This document shows, piece after piece, positions 12,304 to 23,558 of a stretch of 64,000 nt of DNA; position 1 is the stretch's first letter; each line of letters starts with the position of its first letter. The stretch is from Hericium rajendrae (taxonomy: Eukaryota > Basidiomycota > Agaricomycetes > Russulales > Hericiaceae): NCBI GenBank assembly GCA_033439255.1, contig CM065879.1, positions 2,734,501 to 2,798,500 of the forward strand, given 5' to 3'. The notes beneath the pieces are model-generated. The model was not told the origin of the DNA and searched no databases. It saw nothing but the letters and a program-made list of their open reading frames with translations. A program made the position numbers and the translations under genes.

Positions 12304-12994
12304 CTATAGTACCGTCAGAGCACCACCAACGAGTCCAAGGGAGACTAAACTGAGCATGCCAAGAGCATGGGCGGTCCAGCTGTGGATGGCAACTACACCG
12401 TTGGCAAATGGCGGGAACGTCGTTGCGAAGACTGCAGTGGGATCAGGACCACCACTCACGGTGACGGTCGGCTTCGTGGTATCGATTTTGAGATCCGTCG
12501 AGTTGGAGGTCGAGGAAGAGTCGAGGATGGTAAATCGCGCGGAGTTCGCGTACATGACGCCGTGCGTGGAGTTGAGGAAGAGAAGGAAGTAGTCGTCGCC
12601 GGCTGGGACGTCCTGTAGCATGACGTTCACGGAGCCGGCTGTGGAGGGGACTAAACGCGAGCAAAATGCGATGAATAAGGCGGCATGCGAGCAATGACGC
12701 ACTGCTCACCGTCTTTGGCTACAAACTGCAGACCGTCGTGGGTCATGCGTGATAGTTCAATGTCAAACGTATCGATGCCGTCAAGGACGCCTTTGGTCCA
12801 GGACATGGGGTATGTTTCGCCGTTGACCCATTGTGTTCCTGCAGTGGGCGAGTTAACCTGAAAATCTAGAGACGGATCAGACGGGCGCGATAAGGGATCC
12901 GACCACGACGAAACGCACATGCGGCGACGAGAGGCGAGAAAAGAACGGCGGCGAGCGCAAAGCGCGAGATGTGGGGGACGGCGACGGGATACAT
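12304..12994 (-). CDS. Kre9/Knh1-type Ser/Thr-rich GPI-anchored cell-surface protein
   Basis: Three exons (12919-12994, 12710-12865, 12304-12650) give 192 residues. A hydrophobic signal peptide (RFALAAVLFSPLVAA) is followed by one Kre9/Knh1 N-terminal domain: VNSPTAGTQWVNGETY, then MSWTKG, then a strand pair with VNVMLQDVPAGDDYFLLFL. A short Ser/Thr linker and a hydrophobic C-terminal tail (MLSLVSLGLVGGALTVL) fit a GPI attachment signal. In yeast, related proteins are needed for cell-wall beta-1,6-glucan; small basidiomycete members are uncharacterised. The gene shares its upstream region with the divergent questin oxidase-like gene. Confidence 0.85.
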
Positions 12995-13433
12995 GCGGGG
13001 AGAGCAGAGCACTTGACGGGAATGAGGAAGAGGTCGACATCTGCGCCGGGGCAGCCAACGGTGGCGCTCGCTTCCCACGCTTGTTTCCCGCCATGGTCAT
13101 CATCGCCGTCGCCGTCGCCCTCGACGTCAACGTCAACGTCGACGTCGCCGCCGTCCGTTACAGCGCTGTCGCTCGCTCGCTCGTGCTGCCCAAATAGCAA
13201 GACTTGGGTGCGGTGCCGGCGATCGTACTGAATTATGGCCATTCAATTGCTGGTGCGCGATTGCTTCCGCGGCTCCGCGCTCTGCCAGTACTTCGTCATT
13301 CGCTCCCACATCCGGAGCATGGCACGCCGTCTAGTTCTTGTGTCGTCCAAGTCCCTCGCTCGCTGTCTCCTCTTCCAACCATCAAGGACACCATCAGTAA
13401 GTAACCAGGCGACAACCACGAACGACGTGATCC
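12995..13433. promoter_or_regulatory. Divergent promoter with GTCGCC/GTCAAC hexamer repeat
   Basis: This 439 bp interval separates the starts of the Kre9-like gene (-) and the questin oxidase-like gene (+). Around 13096-13152 it holds a run of six-base units of the type GTCGCC and GTCAAC. A shortened, rearranged copy of this interval lies at about 21990-22195 and lacks the hexamer run. Confidence 0.55.
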
Positions 13434-15243
13434 ATGGCAGTGCCGGACAAAACGATCTCGACTGGTGTTCCACCGACAATCCATAAAGATGTTCTTACCA
13501 TCCCAGGTGCGACACCAGCGTCGAAGGCTCTGCTAGAGCACCTGCTCGAGCAAGACCGTGAAGAACATCACTGCTTCTATTCTGTAGGATTTCATAACCA
13601 CCTGAGCCACCAGTAAGCGCATACAGTCTGTCTTCAATGACATAGGCTGAGATCACGCTCAGCTTGCTTGCCGCGTATGACCTGGGAGCGCCTGCTGACT
13701 TATTGAGAGCCATCTTTGAAGAGGATCGACAGGATCTTGCCAATGTCTTCACCTCTGATCTGCCCAAGAAGGTTGTCGAGCGACAGGACGTCGAAATCAA
13801 TGCGACCAATTGGACTCAGTATCTTGGTCAAGCGAAGTATGCAGATTCCTTGCGTTCCGGAGAATCATCTTGAGCTTGATGCCAGGTATTACGCAAACTT
13901 TGCTCTGTTTTTCGCGGGCGAGGTGAAGCGCCTCGGGTCTCAAGAGGCCTTTGAACACTATGTGTTCTCAGCGGCTGCTAATGACCACGCAGTCTTCATG
14001 GCAGAACGCTTTTTCGGTGGAGCGTGAGTTCCCCATATACGCCCGCTCAAATAACCCGCTCATCTTCCCGCACAGAGCCCACCCTTTGATACAAATGGGC
14101 GTGAGTTTGGATTGGATTCATACGCTCGATTGCGTCTCATAGATATCTCAGTACGCTTTTGAATTCAACAGCGATGCGATGGTAGTACAAGGTGATTTGT
14201 CTCGCTTTCTTTTTCAAATCACCGTTAGTGACCCACCGTCTTTAGCTCTTGCACAGACTGCGGTACACGAGGCTTTTCAGCCTGACGCCTTCGTCTGGGG
14301 TGGTCCTGTCCCCTCGACGCCCGGCAATGCTGGGCTGCATACGAACGGATCCAGCACGGCGCCCTCATCCAACACACCGAGACGTTTGCATTCCCGTGGC
14401 CAAACGCTGTTCTCCATCATCCGCGAGATGTACGACTCGAAGGCTCTGACTCCCGTTCTGCCCTACGACCCGGATGCTCTTCTTTCCAAGCGGCGGAAGG
14501 ATGCCATGATTCCTGAACGCACAGCAGAGCTGCGCCGCCTCGTCTCCTTATGGTCCTGCACTCCCGATCTCAGCCCCTCCGAGCTCGCCGCTCGCGTTGA
14601 GGAACTGTTCTTCGTCGCGGCCGTCGTCTTCGCAGGCGTCAGCAAGCGCGGGCGGAAGCCACGTCTCGACTTCTTCTTGATGCATGTTCTCACCAGCTCT
14701 ATCTTCGTCCCGGTGCTGTCATCCTCGACTAAGTCCAAAGAAGCGAGGGCCAAGTTGTTGAACGGATATTTGACCGTCGTCCTGAGTTATCTCCTGCTGC
14801 GCGGCAGGCCTCGGATCGACCCCGAGCTCTTGATGAGCTACACCGCGACGTCTGTTCCTCCGTCTCAGCGTGTCAAGAAGAGGGATTCCGTACCCACTCC
14901 CGGCGCAGTGGGTAATCCTGCCGACGCGGCCTACAACAACCCCTGGCCTACGCTCGTCGCTCATGCGTTGCCGGCCCATGACGCGCACACCGTGAAGTCC
15001 ATCCGCGCGCTCTACATGGCCGCACAGCGCTATGGGACCGTGCCGGCCGGCAGCGTCATCGGTGCATTCGATGCGGACGGGAAAGAGACACATGTCGGCA
15101 CCGCGTTGCTGGATGGCAGCGTGTTTGTGAGAGCGGCGGGCGTGCTGCTGGATCAAATGGGTTGGGTGAGCGAGGGTGAGCCTGAAGGGAAGTGGGACCG
15201 TAGCGCATTGGGATGGGATGCGGCTTGGGATAACAAAGATTGA
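13434..15243 (+). CDS. Questin oxidase-like (AflY/GedK-type) protein
   Basis: Six exons (13434-13612, 13663-13836, 13886-14023, 14076-14100, 14152-14191, 14246-15243) give 517 residues with no frame problem. The family pattern is clear: FHNHLSHHLLAAYDLGA near the N-terminus, then VFMAERFFGGAAHPLIQMGY, then EFNSDAMVVQALAQTAVHEAF. Characterised relatives cleave anthraquinones oxidatively in secondary metabolism (questin to desmethylsulochrin, AflY in aflatoxin synthesis). Basidiomycete members are numerous and their substrates are unknown. No polyketide synthase is visible in this window, so a pathway role here is open. The last ~260 bp are duplicated at 22260-22520. Confidence 0.85.
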
Positions 15244-15660
15244 AGAATGGTTTGACGGCTTGAAAATGTACTTATTTCTGTTCTCGTTGAATTGCGCCGT
15301 GATGTCTGACCGTGTACATTTATCCCGTTTCGCAGCAGAATAACACAGGCTTCGATGACGAATATTTGGAATCTTGGAATCGGCACTGGTGTCTGGGCTC
15401 GTAGTTCCCCATAATCGCAGACATTTCTTGACGCTGTCAAATCCAGAGATGAACAAGTCATTGGTCGAGATAGCGCTCGTTTGGACGTCATTGGAAGCAA
15501 GCTGGAAGGAGGCAGTCGGGTCCCACGAACAACTCGACCCAAGCAATCCACACGTGGTGGTACACGCCCTTCTCCATCGATCCACCACCACCGCAAGCTG
15601 CGCCGTCAACCATTGTCTGCCTCTACAGCTTGTAGCAATCGTATCTTCGCAATTTTTGTC
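15244..15660. other. Intergenic stretch, duplicated at about 22521-22920
   Basis: No gene is seen. The sequence matches the interval downstream of the truncated questin oxidase tail in the second copy, with small indels and substitutions throughout. Confidence 0.7.
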
Positions 15661-15992
15661 ATGGCTGTCCCGGACGTTCAAGAGCTGGCCCCGGACCTTC
15701 TGCCGCTCGAGTGAGTACCGCAGGTTAACAGGATACATGTAGGCACTGATCAAACCTCTGATGTGATCGTCTGATACTGACCTTCAGGATCACGGAGCTC
15801 GTCGAACGCGCTCAAACCTCTCTCCTCGAAGTGGGCGTGCATAGCGTGCTCGTTCTAACTCACTGCGAGGATACCTCGCAAGTATACTAGTGCGTCACAC
15901 CGTCCTGATCGCACGGCTTTATTTCAAACGTGATTTTGGCACAGCTCTCAGAATACGAGGACCTTTGAATCTCGAAGACTATCTATTTGATG
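15661..15992 (+). pseudogene. Broken copy of a small gene of unknown function (copy 1)
   Basis: The start (MAVPDVQELAPDLLPLE), the first splice site and the second exon (LLEVGVHSVLVLTHCED) match the intact copy at 22921. In the third exon there is one extra base (TTTGAATCTC against TTTGATCTC), and a TAA follows shortly after. The homology then stops near 16005, where GH115-derived sequence begins. The copy is therefore broken twice: by a frameshift and by loss of its 3' half. Confidence 0.75.
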
Positions 15993-16009
15993 CTTAAAGA
16001 GGTGTCGCC

Positions 16010-16492
16010 CGCTTTCACAGTGGGTACAATTTCTACATGTTCAACTCGATTGGGCGGGTGGAGAACGTGTCGGTCACTCCATACACCTCGCCATCGCTGG
16101 GTGCGTTCGAGAACGACCGCCCACTCGCGCTCGGCGTGCAGGACGACGACGATGCGCCGCAGATGATGTTTTCCATCCCCATGTCGCAGCCGGGCGTGGA
16201 GCCACCCGAGTGGGAGGGCGCGGACGGGTTCGCCGCGAACAGCACCGTGTCTGTGAGGGGGACTTTCTCGGCGCAGCCCGGGGCGCATGTGCTGAGGGTG
16301 CGTCGGCGATTCGGGCGCGCTGGACCGGCACTGACGCCTCTGTTTTTGCACAGCTGTGGATGATCGAGCCGGCGGCGGTCGTGCAGAAAATTATCATCGA
16401 TGAGTAATGTTGCTCTGCGTGAGTGTCCGTGAGGCTGACGGCGGCTGGTGCGTTGCACATACGGGTGGGATATTGCCGAGCTATTTAGGCCC
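16010..16492 (+). pseudogene. Detached 3' fragment of the GH115 gene
   Basis: It matches the last three exons of the GH115 gene at 34418-34920, in the opposite orientation. Shared signatures are FNSIGR, SPSLGAFENDRPLALGVQ and QPGVEPPEWEGADGF. The penultimate intron keeps its GT and AG. The last intron has lost both sites: the donor reads ATGAGT where the parent has GTAAGT, and the acceptor CAG has become CAC. The final exon (ending in a form of LPSYLGPPES) has stops. No catalytic region is present, so the fragment cannot encode an enzyme. Confidence 0.85.
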
Positions 16493-17439
16493 CCGGAAAG
16501 CGTGCGGTTGGCTTGATATCTTTTTATGTGTGACATTTATCATCGCAATGTACTACGTTGATGGTCGAAGGCAGTCTTTTCCCTGTCATAGTTAATACCG
16601 AAACAATACGTCGGACAACTAAGCACTGGCACTGAGCATGTCTTTGCCAAAATAAACAGTGCCAATATGCATGATTGAGGATCCTCGCCAGTCACGGCGG
16701 GACATTTAGACATACCAGGTCTTCCCAACAGAATTTCGACCGGTACACAAGTTGCACAGGCCAAAGTTACACTATTTATGACATGGCCCTCGGTGCGTTC
16801 AAACTGGAGGGCGAGCGAGGGCAAGACATGATAAACGCAGAAATGCAGAGATGTCGTCAGCGTAAGCTGCGGCGCAACAGAAGTACGTTGCGTATACTGG
16901 ATAGTCGTCGTCCGGGAGTGCTTCACCATTGCCACCTTTTAATGTGCCAGTCTGGGGTGGTCTCGAGCTCGTAAACTGGATCCTCGTATGCGCAGGCCTT
17001 GAACCTTGCGCTTGGCCTTGCTCTAGTCCATGCTACAAGAGGATGAAGTGAAGATTGCGAAGGCTGGATCCGGTCCACACCCGGCGGAGATGGGAAGGCC
17101 TACTATTAAAGCTGGCAGGAGGACAAGTGATATTTATATGATCTGGGCAGTAGCCATACTGATAGGAAAGTGTTGAGGGTTCGCTCGGAGGTTCAGAACG
17201 CTCAGAATCCAATCAACAAAACAAACACGTCGCATGTATGAAGTCGTTGTGTGAAGCCGGTAGATCATCACACTCTAAAGTTCCTCTTTCACGATTATTA
17301 TTAAATAAACAAATAAGATTTCCAAAATCCCTCCGGAGCCTCTGGTACAAGACTTGCGTCGATCTGGGGACTATACGGGGTTTACTTAGTCTGTCTAGAT
17401 CTGTCGTGACCGAACATACTTGAACGCGCATTACAGTAA
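16493..17439. other. Intergenic stretch, no gene recognised
   Basis: Only short unsupported open frames are seen on either strand. Confidence 0.5.
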
Positions 17440-18140
17440 TGTATGCGAGTTGCCAAAATTTCAAGGCCCGTAATTTCAATTTGCCACCCCCGCCGGCGGT
17501 CTGCCCGAGTCCGGCGAAAAATCACGCGATGTCTTCGACGCCCTTGACCTTGTATTCAAGGAGCTGCTGACTTCTGCTAAGTTACGACAATTGTACACCT
17601 CTTTACAAACCGAAATCAACAATTATTCGGGCAATAGATCTTGCAGGCAAGCTTGCACCAAGCTCATGTCTCGAATGGCGACCTTCAAGGTGTCTCAGAA
17701 TGTCTATCCGTGGAATAGATGTCATCTGGGCAAGACGACTCATCAATTGGCCAATACCAAACGGCTTCCTCTTCACGTACCATGGCCCCAGACATGGAGC
17801 CTGCTGACACGCCGGTGCAATGGTTGCCTAGTACCTACAGAGCTCACTATGGCTGTCTTCAGAAATCTCGACGTACGATCTCATACGTTGCCTTAAAGTA
17901 AGTTATCTCACTTGTTGGCATGATCTTCTCGCCCTCGGCTCATCACTTCCACTCCACATGTCTGCATGATCGTGCGCGATCCCGTGGAGCTGCAGTAGCA
18001 GATAGAGCTTGATGTTCACGAGTTGGAGGGGAACTTATTACACGATACAAGCATCGGGGATCGCCTACAATTCCTCCGGTCCTCGCAGCGTGTATGGCGG
18101 CCAATCAATCTTGGCACGCCCGTCCCGCTGTCAACATCGC
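17440..18140 (+). pseudogene. Truncated tandem copy of the F-box gene 5' region
   Basis: The sequence parallels 18480-19200, including the upstream region, the F-box exon (counterpart of QWLPTELTTAVFKNLD) and the start of exon 2. The F-box frame is broken by small indels, and the second-exon counterpart has an in-frame stop within the GELQ-like region. Its first intron begins with GT, unlike the GC of the intact copy. Homology ends abruptly near 18141, where a retroelement RNase H fragment starts. Confidence 0.8.
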
Positions 18141-18480
18141 TGTAGGGCCTGCATGTGGGCCTGCTTGGCTGCCGATATGCTGCGTGGCAGAGGCTTTCCT
18201 AGGTATGCTGGTAGGCGGTGATGAAGGCTAACCTTTCCTTCGGCTGCACGCTTCGCTGCGAAATCGGCCTTCTCGTTACCCTCACAACCCTCGTGCCCAG
18301 CAACCCATCGAACGTTGAGGTGATAGTGCTCACCTCTGCACCTCTTCAGCTGGGTTGCAGTCCGACGGAAAACTGCCGCCAGATGGTGTCCTGGCTTTGG
18401 TTTCGTGTTCCGGAAGCGCATGGATGGCGGCCTGGTTGTCAATTGCGATCGAAGTGGCCTTCAATGCATCGCACATTGTT
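18141..18480 (-). mobile_element. RNase H domain fragment of a non-LTR-type retroelement
   Basis: On the minus strand, two overlapping frames together show an RNase H signature: SIAIDNQAAIHAL (the Asp of the active site in DNQAA), followed by LNVRWVAGHEGCEGNEKAD, the usual C-terminal WxxGHxGxxGNExAD motif. The two parts lie in different frames and no reverse transcriptase is present, so this is a dead remnant. It sits exactly between the two tandem F-box copies. Confidence 0.75.
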
Positions 18481-18819
18481 GGTGCGAGTTGCCAAATTTT
18501 CAAAGTAGGTGGCCCGTTCAATAATCTATCCATTAATTTGCCACCTCCGCTGACCATCTGCCCGAGCCCGGCAAACCATTATGATTTGTCTTGGACGGTG
18601 TTGACTTTGTATTCAGGAGCTACTGGTTTCTGCGACAACATCGCAAATCTTCTCGCAAATCAAAGCAACAATTGGCAAATTTGGACCGAGCTCATGCTCG
18701 GATAGCGCAAATATAGGCTCCTGACGATATATCGGAATCTCCATACATGGAATATATTCGTGTCAGCCCACAAGGCAAGACGATCTATCATCTGGCCAAC
18801 AGAAAACGGCTCCCTCTTC

Positions 18820-21099
18820 ATGTCTTCATCTACTATGGCCTCCAACGCGGAGATCGCTGACACGCCGGCGCAATGGCTGCCTACAGAACTCACTACGGCT
18901 GTTTTCAAAAATCTTGATATGCGATCTCTCATGCGTTGCCATAAAGCAAGTCGTCTCGCTCCCATCGTTCTCTTTGTCCTTGGCTCATCACCTTCGATCC
19001 ACAGGTTTGCGTCGAATGGCATAAGATTGTGCGTGACTCCATGGAGCTGCAGTATCAGATAGAGCTTGGAGTTCACGAGTTGGAGGATAATTTCCCACGT
19101 AATACGAGCATCAGGGATCGCTTACAAGTCCTCCGGTCTTCGCAGCGTGCATGGCGCCCACTCAATCTTGGTGCGCCTGTCCCGCTGTCAACGTTGCCGG
19201 AAGACTACACTTTTCGGACTCACCGCCACGCCAACGCCGTCATCGGAAATACGGTATACTGGGCCATCGAGAGCGGCACTGACACCATCGATCTCACATG
19301 CTCCGACCTTCGGTCTTCGTCTCGTCTGGATGTAGCTTGGACTATGCCCCGCCGCCCAGGTGTGCTCAGCGAGTCGCTGTTTTGCGCTGTAGACTGTCAG
19401 CAAGACCTGGTTGCGATTGTGACCTTCTTGGACGGGTACGCTATCCTCCGTTCTGGTAAAATCTCGTTATGTGCTCAGTACTTCAGCAGGCCCCCCCTCC
19501 GTGGCTGCGTATACCTGCGCTCTTTGGAGACGGGAGTAGCCCACATATCCGCAGGCGATGCAGTATTGCTGTTCGAGGGTCCCGAAATCCCACGCCCTAG
19601 ACAAACGGTGGTGGAAATTGTTGGGAGCACACTCCTGCGCGTGAGCGTCATATGTGGGACTGCGCCCGTCGGCCCCACAATTACCGATTTTAAGATGCGT
19701 ACGTTCATATGGGACTGGAAGACAAGTATACTTCAAATGGTGGGTAGCACATGGCCGACGTGCCTCTCCCTTCCTTGTACGAATCTGACATTGGTGTCAG
19801 CACACCTACCATCATACCGACTCCAGCTTGGCGCTGGCCAAGGAAGGGTTCGGCATTGTCAGCAACCCCCGCATACCCACGGATCGCGAGTTCGCACTGG
19901 GATTTACTGCCTTTGACCCCAAAAATCAGCCAGTTCCACCCCCGGCTCCGGGAACGGCCCTGTCGGATATGGTATCTACATGCACGTTCCTGTTGCCAAA
20001 AAAGCTGCCGAGTTGGACGACCTCTCCAGACTTCATCGACATCAGCATAAGGCGGGCGATCTATCACCCTTCGTCACTGTTTCTCCCGCATTACGATGCT
20101 GACGGGCTCCTGGACGTGTGCTCCTTCAAAGCGGGCTGTGCTGCCTTCAGATGGCTGATTTCGCTTTCTAAATTGGCAGTGCTGATTAAAACATATGCAC
20201 AACAGGATACGGGGCGCATCGTGCCCTGGGCCGAGTGGAGCGAGTGCGCCGTCTGGGTCGGCCTCGCGAACGACTATTTTACGTCCTACCGCAGCGCACT
20301 GGGCATGCGGTTCGCGAGCGCCGATGTAACCCGCCAGCCGTCGTCTGTTCTCCGGGTGCTGGATTTGAACCCCGCCCGAGCGTGCCGCGCCCTCGCTGAG
20401 GGCCTATGCCCCGGCGAATCGGCACATCGTTTGTCAGAAATGCCTGCCGGGCACTTTGATGAGCGCGTGATCGCGCGGCATCCATTTTTGATGCAGGAGG
20501 TGCCGATGGTAGGCCTACTCCGCCACGGGTGGGAGTGGCCGAAGGAGGTGATTATGACGCCGGTTGCGTTGCTCCTCATATACCGAGTGCGTCCTGAGGT
20601 TCAACGAGGAGGATACGTGCTGATAGCCAGTCTGTACAGAACGGGGATATTGCTGTCAGTGCCTTTCACAATGCATGAGCAAATCCCGAGTCTATCCGTC
20701 CATCAAAAGGAGCGCAGAAGTTCAGTTGTTAGCTTTGAGAAGATCATCGAGTCGTTTGGATATAGAATTACGTCCGGTCTCAAAATGCTTTTTGTCAGCT
20801 GGCCGGAGGATGGTGTGTTCTTGGTAGTATGTTCACAGAAAATAGTTCAGCTAAGTACTGTAGGTCACGAATATCGGCCGAGCGTCGTGGTGAAAGATCT
20901 CATACACGAAATACCCTTGTACATTGGTTATGCGCCAATTTCCGGTAGAGCGGCCCTGAGAGGCTCGTCTGAGCACACTTGCATTAGAAGCAGCGTCGCA
21001 GGAGCGAAAGGCGAAGCGTTGAAGGAGAATATTGTTATTGCTTGCCGGGAAAACTGCCAGAGGTGCACCGCATCTTCGTGGAAGGATATGCACATTTGA
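18820..21099 (+). CDS. F-box protein
   Basis: Exon 1 (18820-18945) encodes a short N-terminus and an F-box (QWLPTELTTAVFKNLDMRS LMRCHK). Exon 2 begins at 19005 with VCVEWHKIVRD. The F-box binds Skp1 in SCF ubiquitin ligases, and the C-terminal part should choose the substrate. That part shows repeated beta-strand stretches of the kind found in many basidiomycete F-box proteins but no clear named repeat. The first intron starts with GCAAGT, a GC-AG intron. The join between the frame ending near 19740 and the frame starting near 19828 is uncertain: the best donor (GTGGGT) and acceptor differ by one phase, so either the acceptor is at CCAAG or a base is missing. Stop at 21097-21099. Confidence 0.72.
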
Positions 21100-21975
21100 T
21101 AGGGATTGTTTTTTCTTGGAACAATGTGCCGGGGAAGACCTGTCGAGACGATCAGGATACCTGCAAAAGAGGAAAAACAGGCTTGCAATGTGAAACCAGT
21201 GGATGTGAGTACTGTGGCTCGTTGAATCATCCGTCAGAATAGATCTACATAACGCCTTTCTCTGACCCGTGGCCGAGTGAAGACTCGTCGATTCTCTATG
21301 ATCGTTGCTCGCAATAGTATTCTTTATGCTGGTCATTCTGGCCCACCACACGACAAGCCAAGATGAGACCCGGAGCCCCGTGGGACACGGACTGAAAGAC
21401 AAAGGGACGACGAACGGCAATTGGACTTGTATTACTGTTTTCTTCAACTAGTACGTGATCTGGAAGGACAATGAACGGACATCAGTGCAGCCTCGAGGCA
21501 GACTGGAAGCGTCCGTCTCACCTTCGAGATCGCGAAGGCTGATATCATCGATGTGAACGGAACTGGACCAGACCCTACGTCCGAAGAGACCGGGCGAACT
21601 CCGCACTGTGATCTGCACAAGACTTACATACCATCAGGATCAAGACAACGTTTACAGATAGCTATGACAGGTACGAGGCGGCAAGAAAAGACAGCGCGAG
21701 ACGAGTCCACTGAGAGGCACTACATAGCCCAAGATGACGAATTCAAACGACCCAAGGCGGATACGTAAGTACTTTCAGGATGAGATCAGAGGGTCACGCG
21801 CGGAGGCGCTGTCTGCGCAGTCCACGACACTATTTCGATCCAGGCCCAACATTGCTGAGAACATTGTCCACGACTGTTGAAGAACATCTAGAGAGTGTCT
21901 CAGAGAGAGGATGGAAGAGAAATGATGCATGATGGCGGAGATGGAAGACGCTGAAATTCGACGCGTCGATGGGTG
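20940..21975 (+). repeat. Diverged repeat C, copy 1
   Basis: This roughly 1 kb segment matches 27300-28790. Shared blocks include the stretch around CCGAAGAGACCGGGC, the block containing GCGAAGGCTGATATCATCG (21534-21552), and the block with TCACGCGCGGAGGCGCTGT. It overlaps the 3' end of the F-box gene. No intact protein is readable across it. Copy 2 has an extra internal block of about 450 bp. Confidence 0.75.
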
Positions 21976-22920
21976 GAATAGAAAAGGGAAAGCTCTGGCT
22001 GTATGCGAGGAGAGCAGAGCACTTGACGGGAATGACTCCGATGAGTGAAGAGGTCTTGGGTGCGGTACCAGCGATCGTACTGAATTATGGCCATTCAGTT
22101 CTTGTGTCTTCCAAGTCCCTCGCACGCTGCTTCTCTTCCAACCACATCCGTCTCGCCAGGCGACAATCACGAACGACGTGATCCAATCTGCGTTGGGGCA
22201 GCCAACGGTGGCGCTCGCTTCTCACGCTTGTTTCCCGCCATGGTCATCACAGGACCCCTGCGCACACCGTGAAGTCCATCCGCGCGCTCTACATCGCCGC
22301 ACAGCGCTATGGGACCGTGCCGGCCGGCGGCGTCGTCGGTGCATTCGATGCGGACGGGAAAGAGACACATGTCGGCACCGCGTTGCTGGATGGCAGCGTG
22401 TTTGTGAGGGCGGCGGGCGTGCTGCTGGATCAAATGGGCTGGGTGAGCGAGGGTGAGCCTGAAGGGAAGTGGGATCGTAGCGCATTAGGATGGGATGTGG
22501 CTTGGGATAACAAAGATTGAAGGATGGTTTGGTTTGACGGCTTGAAAATGTACTTTTATCTCTGTTCTCGTTGAATTGCGTCGTGATATCTGACCATGCA
22601 CACTTATCCCGTTTCGCAGCAGAATAACACAGGGTTTCGATCGCGGATTTGGAACTGTTGGAATCGGCACTAGTGTCTGGGCTCGTAGTACTACGTGATC
22701 CATGACACTGTCAGGTCAACAGACGTGCAAGTCGATGGTCGAAATGGACGTCATTGGAAGCAAGTTGTAAGAAGGCAGTCGGGTCCCACGAACAACTCGA
22801 CCCAGGCATCCCACACGTGTTACACGCCCTTCTCCATCGATCCACCACTACTACCAGCTGCGTCGTCAACCATTGTCTGCCTCTACAACTCGTAGCAATC
22901 GTATCTTCGCATCTACTATC
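21976..22920 (+). repeat. Mosaic duplicate of the 12.99-15.66 kb region
   Basis: The segment joins separate pieces of the 13-15 kb locus in the same order. First comes a piece of the divergent promoter (AGAGCAGAGCACTTGACGGG, as at 13000), then GGTGCGGT-ACCAGCGATCG as at 13207. A piece from about 13053-13098 follows, out of its original order. The last 260 bp of the questin oxidase-like gene (22260-22520) are still open in frame but have no start. The downstream intergenic follows. The catalytic N-terminal two thirds of the enzyme are missing, so the gene remnant is dead. Confidence 0.82.
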
Positions 22921-23497
22921 ATGGCCGTCCCGGACGTTCAAGAGCTTTCCCCGGATCTTCTGCCGCTCGAGTGAGTACCGCAGGTCGACTGGATACATGC
23001 AGGCACTGATGAAGCTTCTGATGTGATCGTCTCATAATGACCTCCAGGATCACGCAGCTCGTCAAACGCACTCAGACCTCTCTCCTCGAAGTGGGCATGC
23101 ATAGCGTGCTCGTTCTTACTCACTGCGAGGATACCTCGCAAGTATACTAGTGCGTTACACCGTCCTGCCGCGCGGCTTGATTTCAAACGTGATTTTGGCA
23201 CAGCTCCCAGAATACGAGGACCTTTGATCTCGAAGACTACCTATTCGATGCCTCAAGAGGTGTCACACGGCTCTTCGCCAGACGTACGATTGACCGTACG
23301 GTTCATGAATTTCGCTGACCTCACGCATGTAAGCAGAGACTGTCGACGCTGTCGTCAGCGTTGATAGCGATGATGAGGATAACATTAATCTCGCTCCCGA
23401 GGAGTATCCCGACATCGAAGAGCCGACTGAGAAAGACGATCTCATCTCAATGATAACAGGCTTGTTCTTTTCGCTCGCCGGTATCGCAAGTCTCTGA
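22921..23497 (+). CDS. Small acidic protein of unknown function (copy 2, intact)
   Basis: Four exons (22921-22970, 23048-23149, 23204-23259, 23337-23497) sum to 369 bp and encode 122 residues. The middle has LLEVGMHSVLVLTHCED. The C-terminal third is strongly acidic (SVDSDDEDNINLAPEEY), and the last ~15 residues are hydrophobic (GLFFSLAGIASL). I recognise no domain. Copy 1 at 15661 is broken. It is also possible that the final exon splices into the AT-rich gene immediately downstream instead of ending at 23497. Confidence 0.55.
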
Positions 23498-23558
23498 TAT
23501 ACGGGTTACAGCTGCATTGTCTCATCTTCCTTTGTCCGAAGGTCTTGAAGAACAAGTC

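Noticed and set aside
14719-15753. 344-residue minus-strand open frame over the questin oxidase 3' end
   Set aside because: It crosses the sense gene's stop and intergenic, has no motif, and is not maintained in the duplicate at 22-23 kb.
16010-16408. GH115 fragment as a functional short gene
   Set aside because: It lacks a start, signal peptide and the catalytic domain, and its last intron has lost both splice sites.
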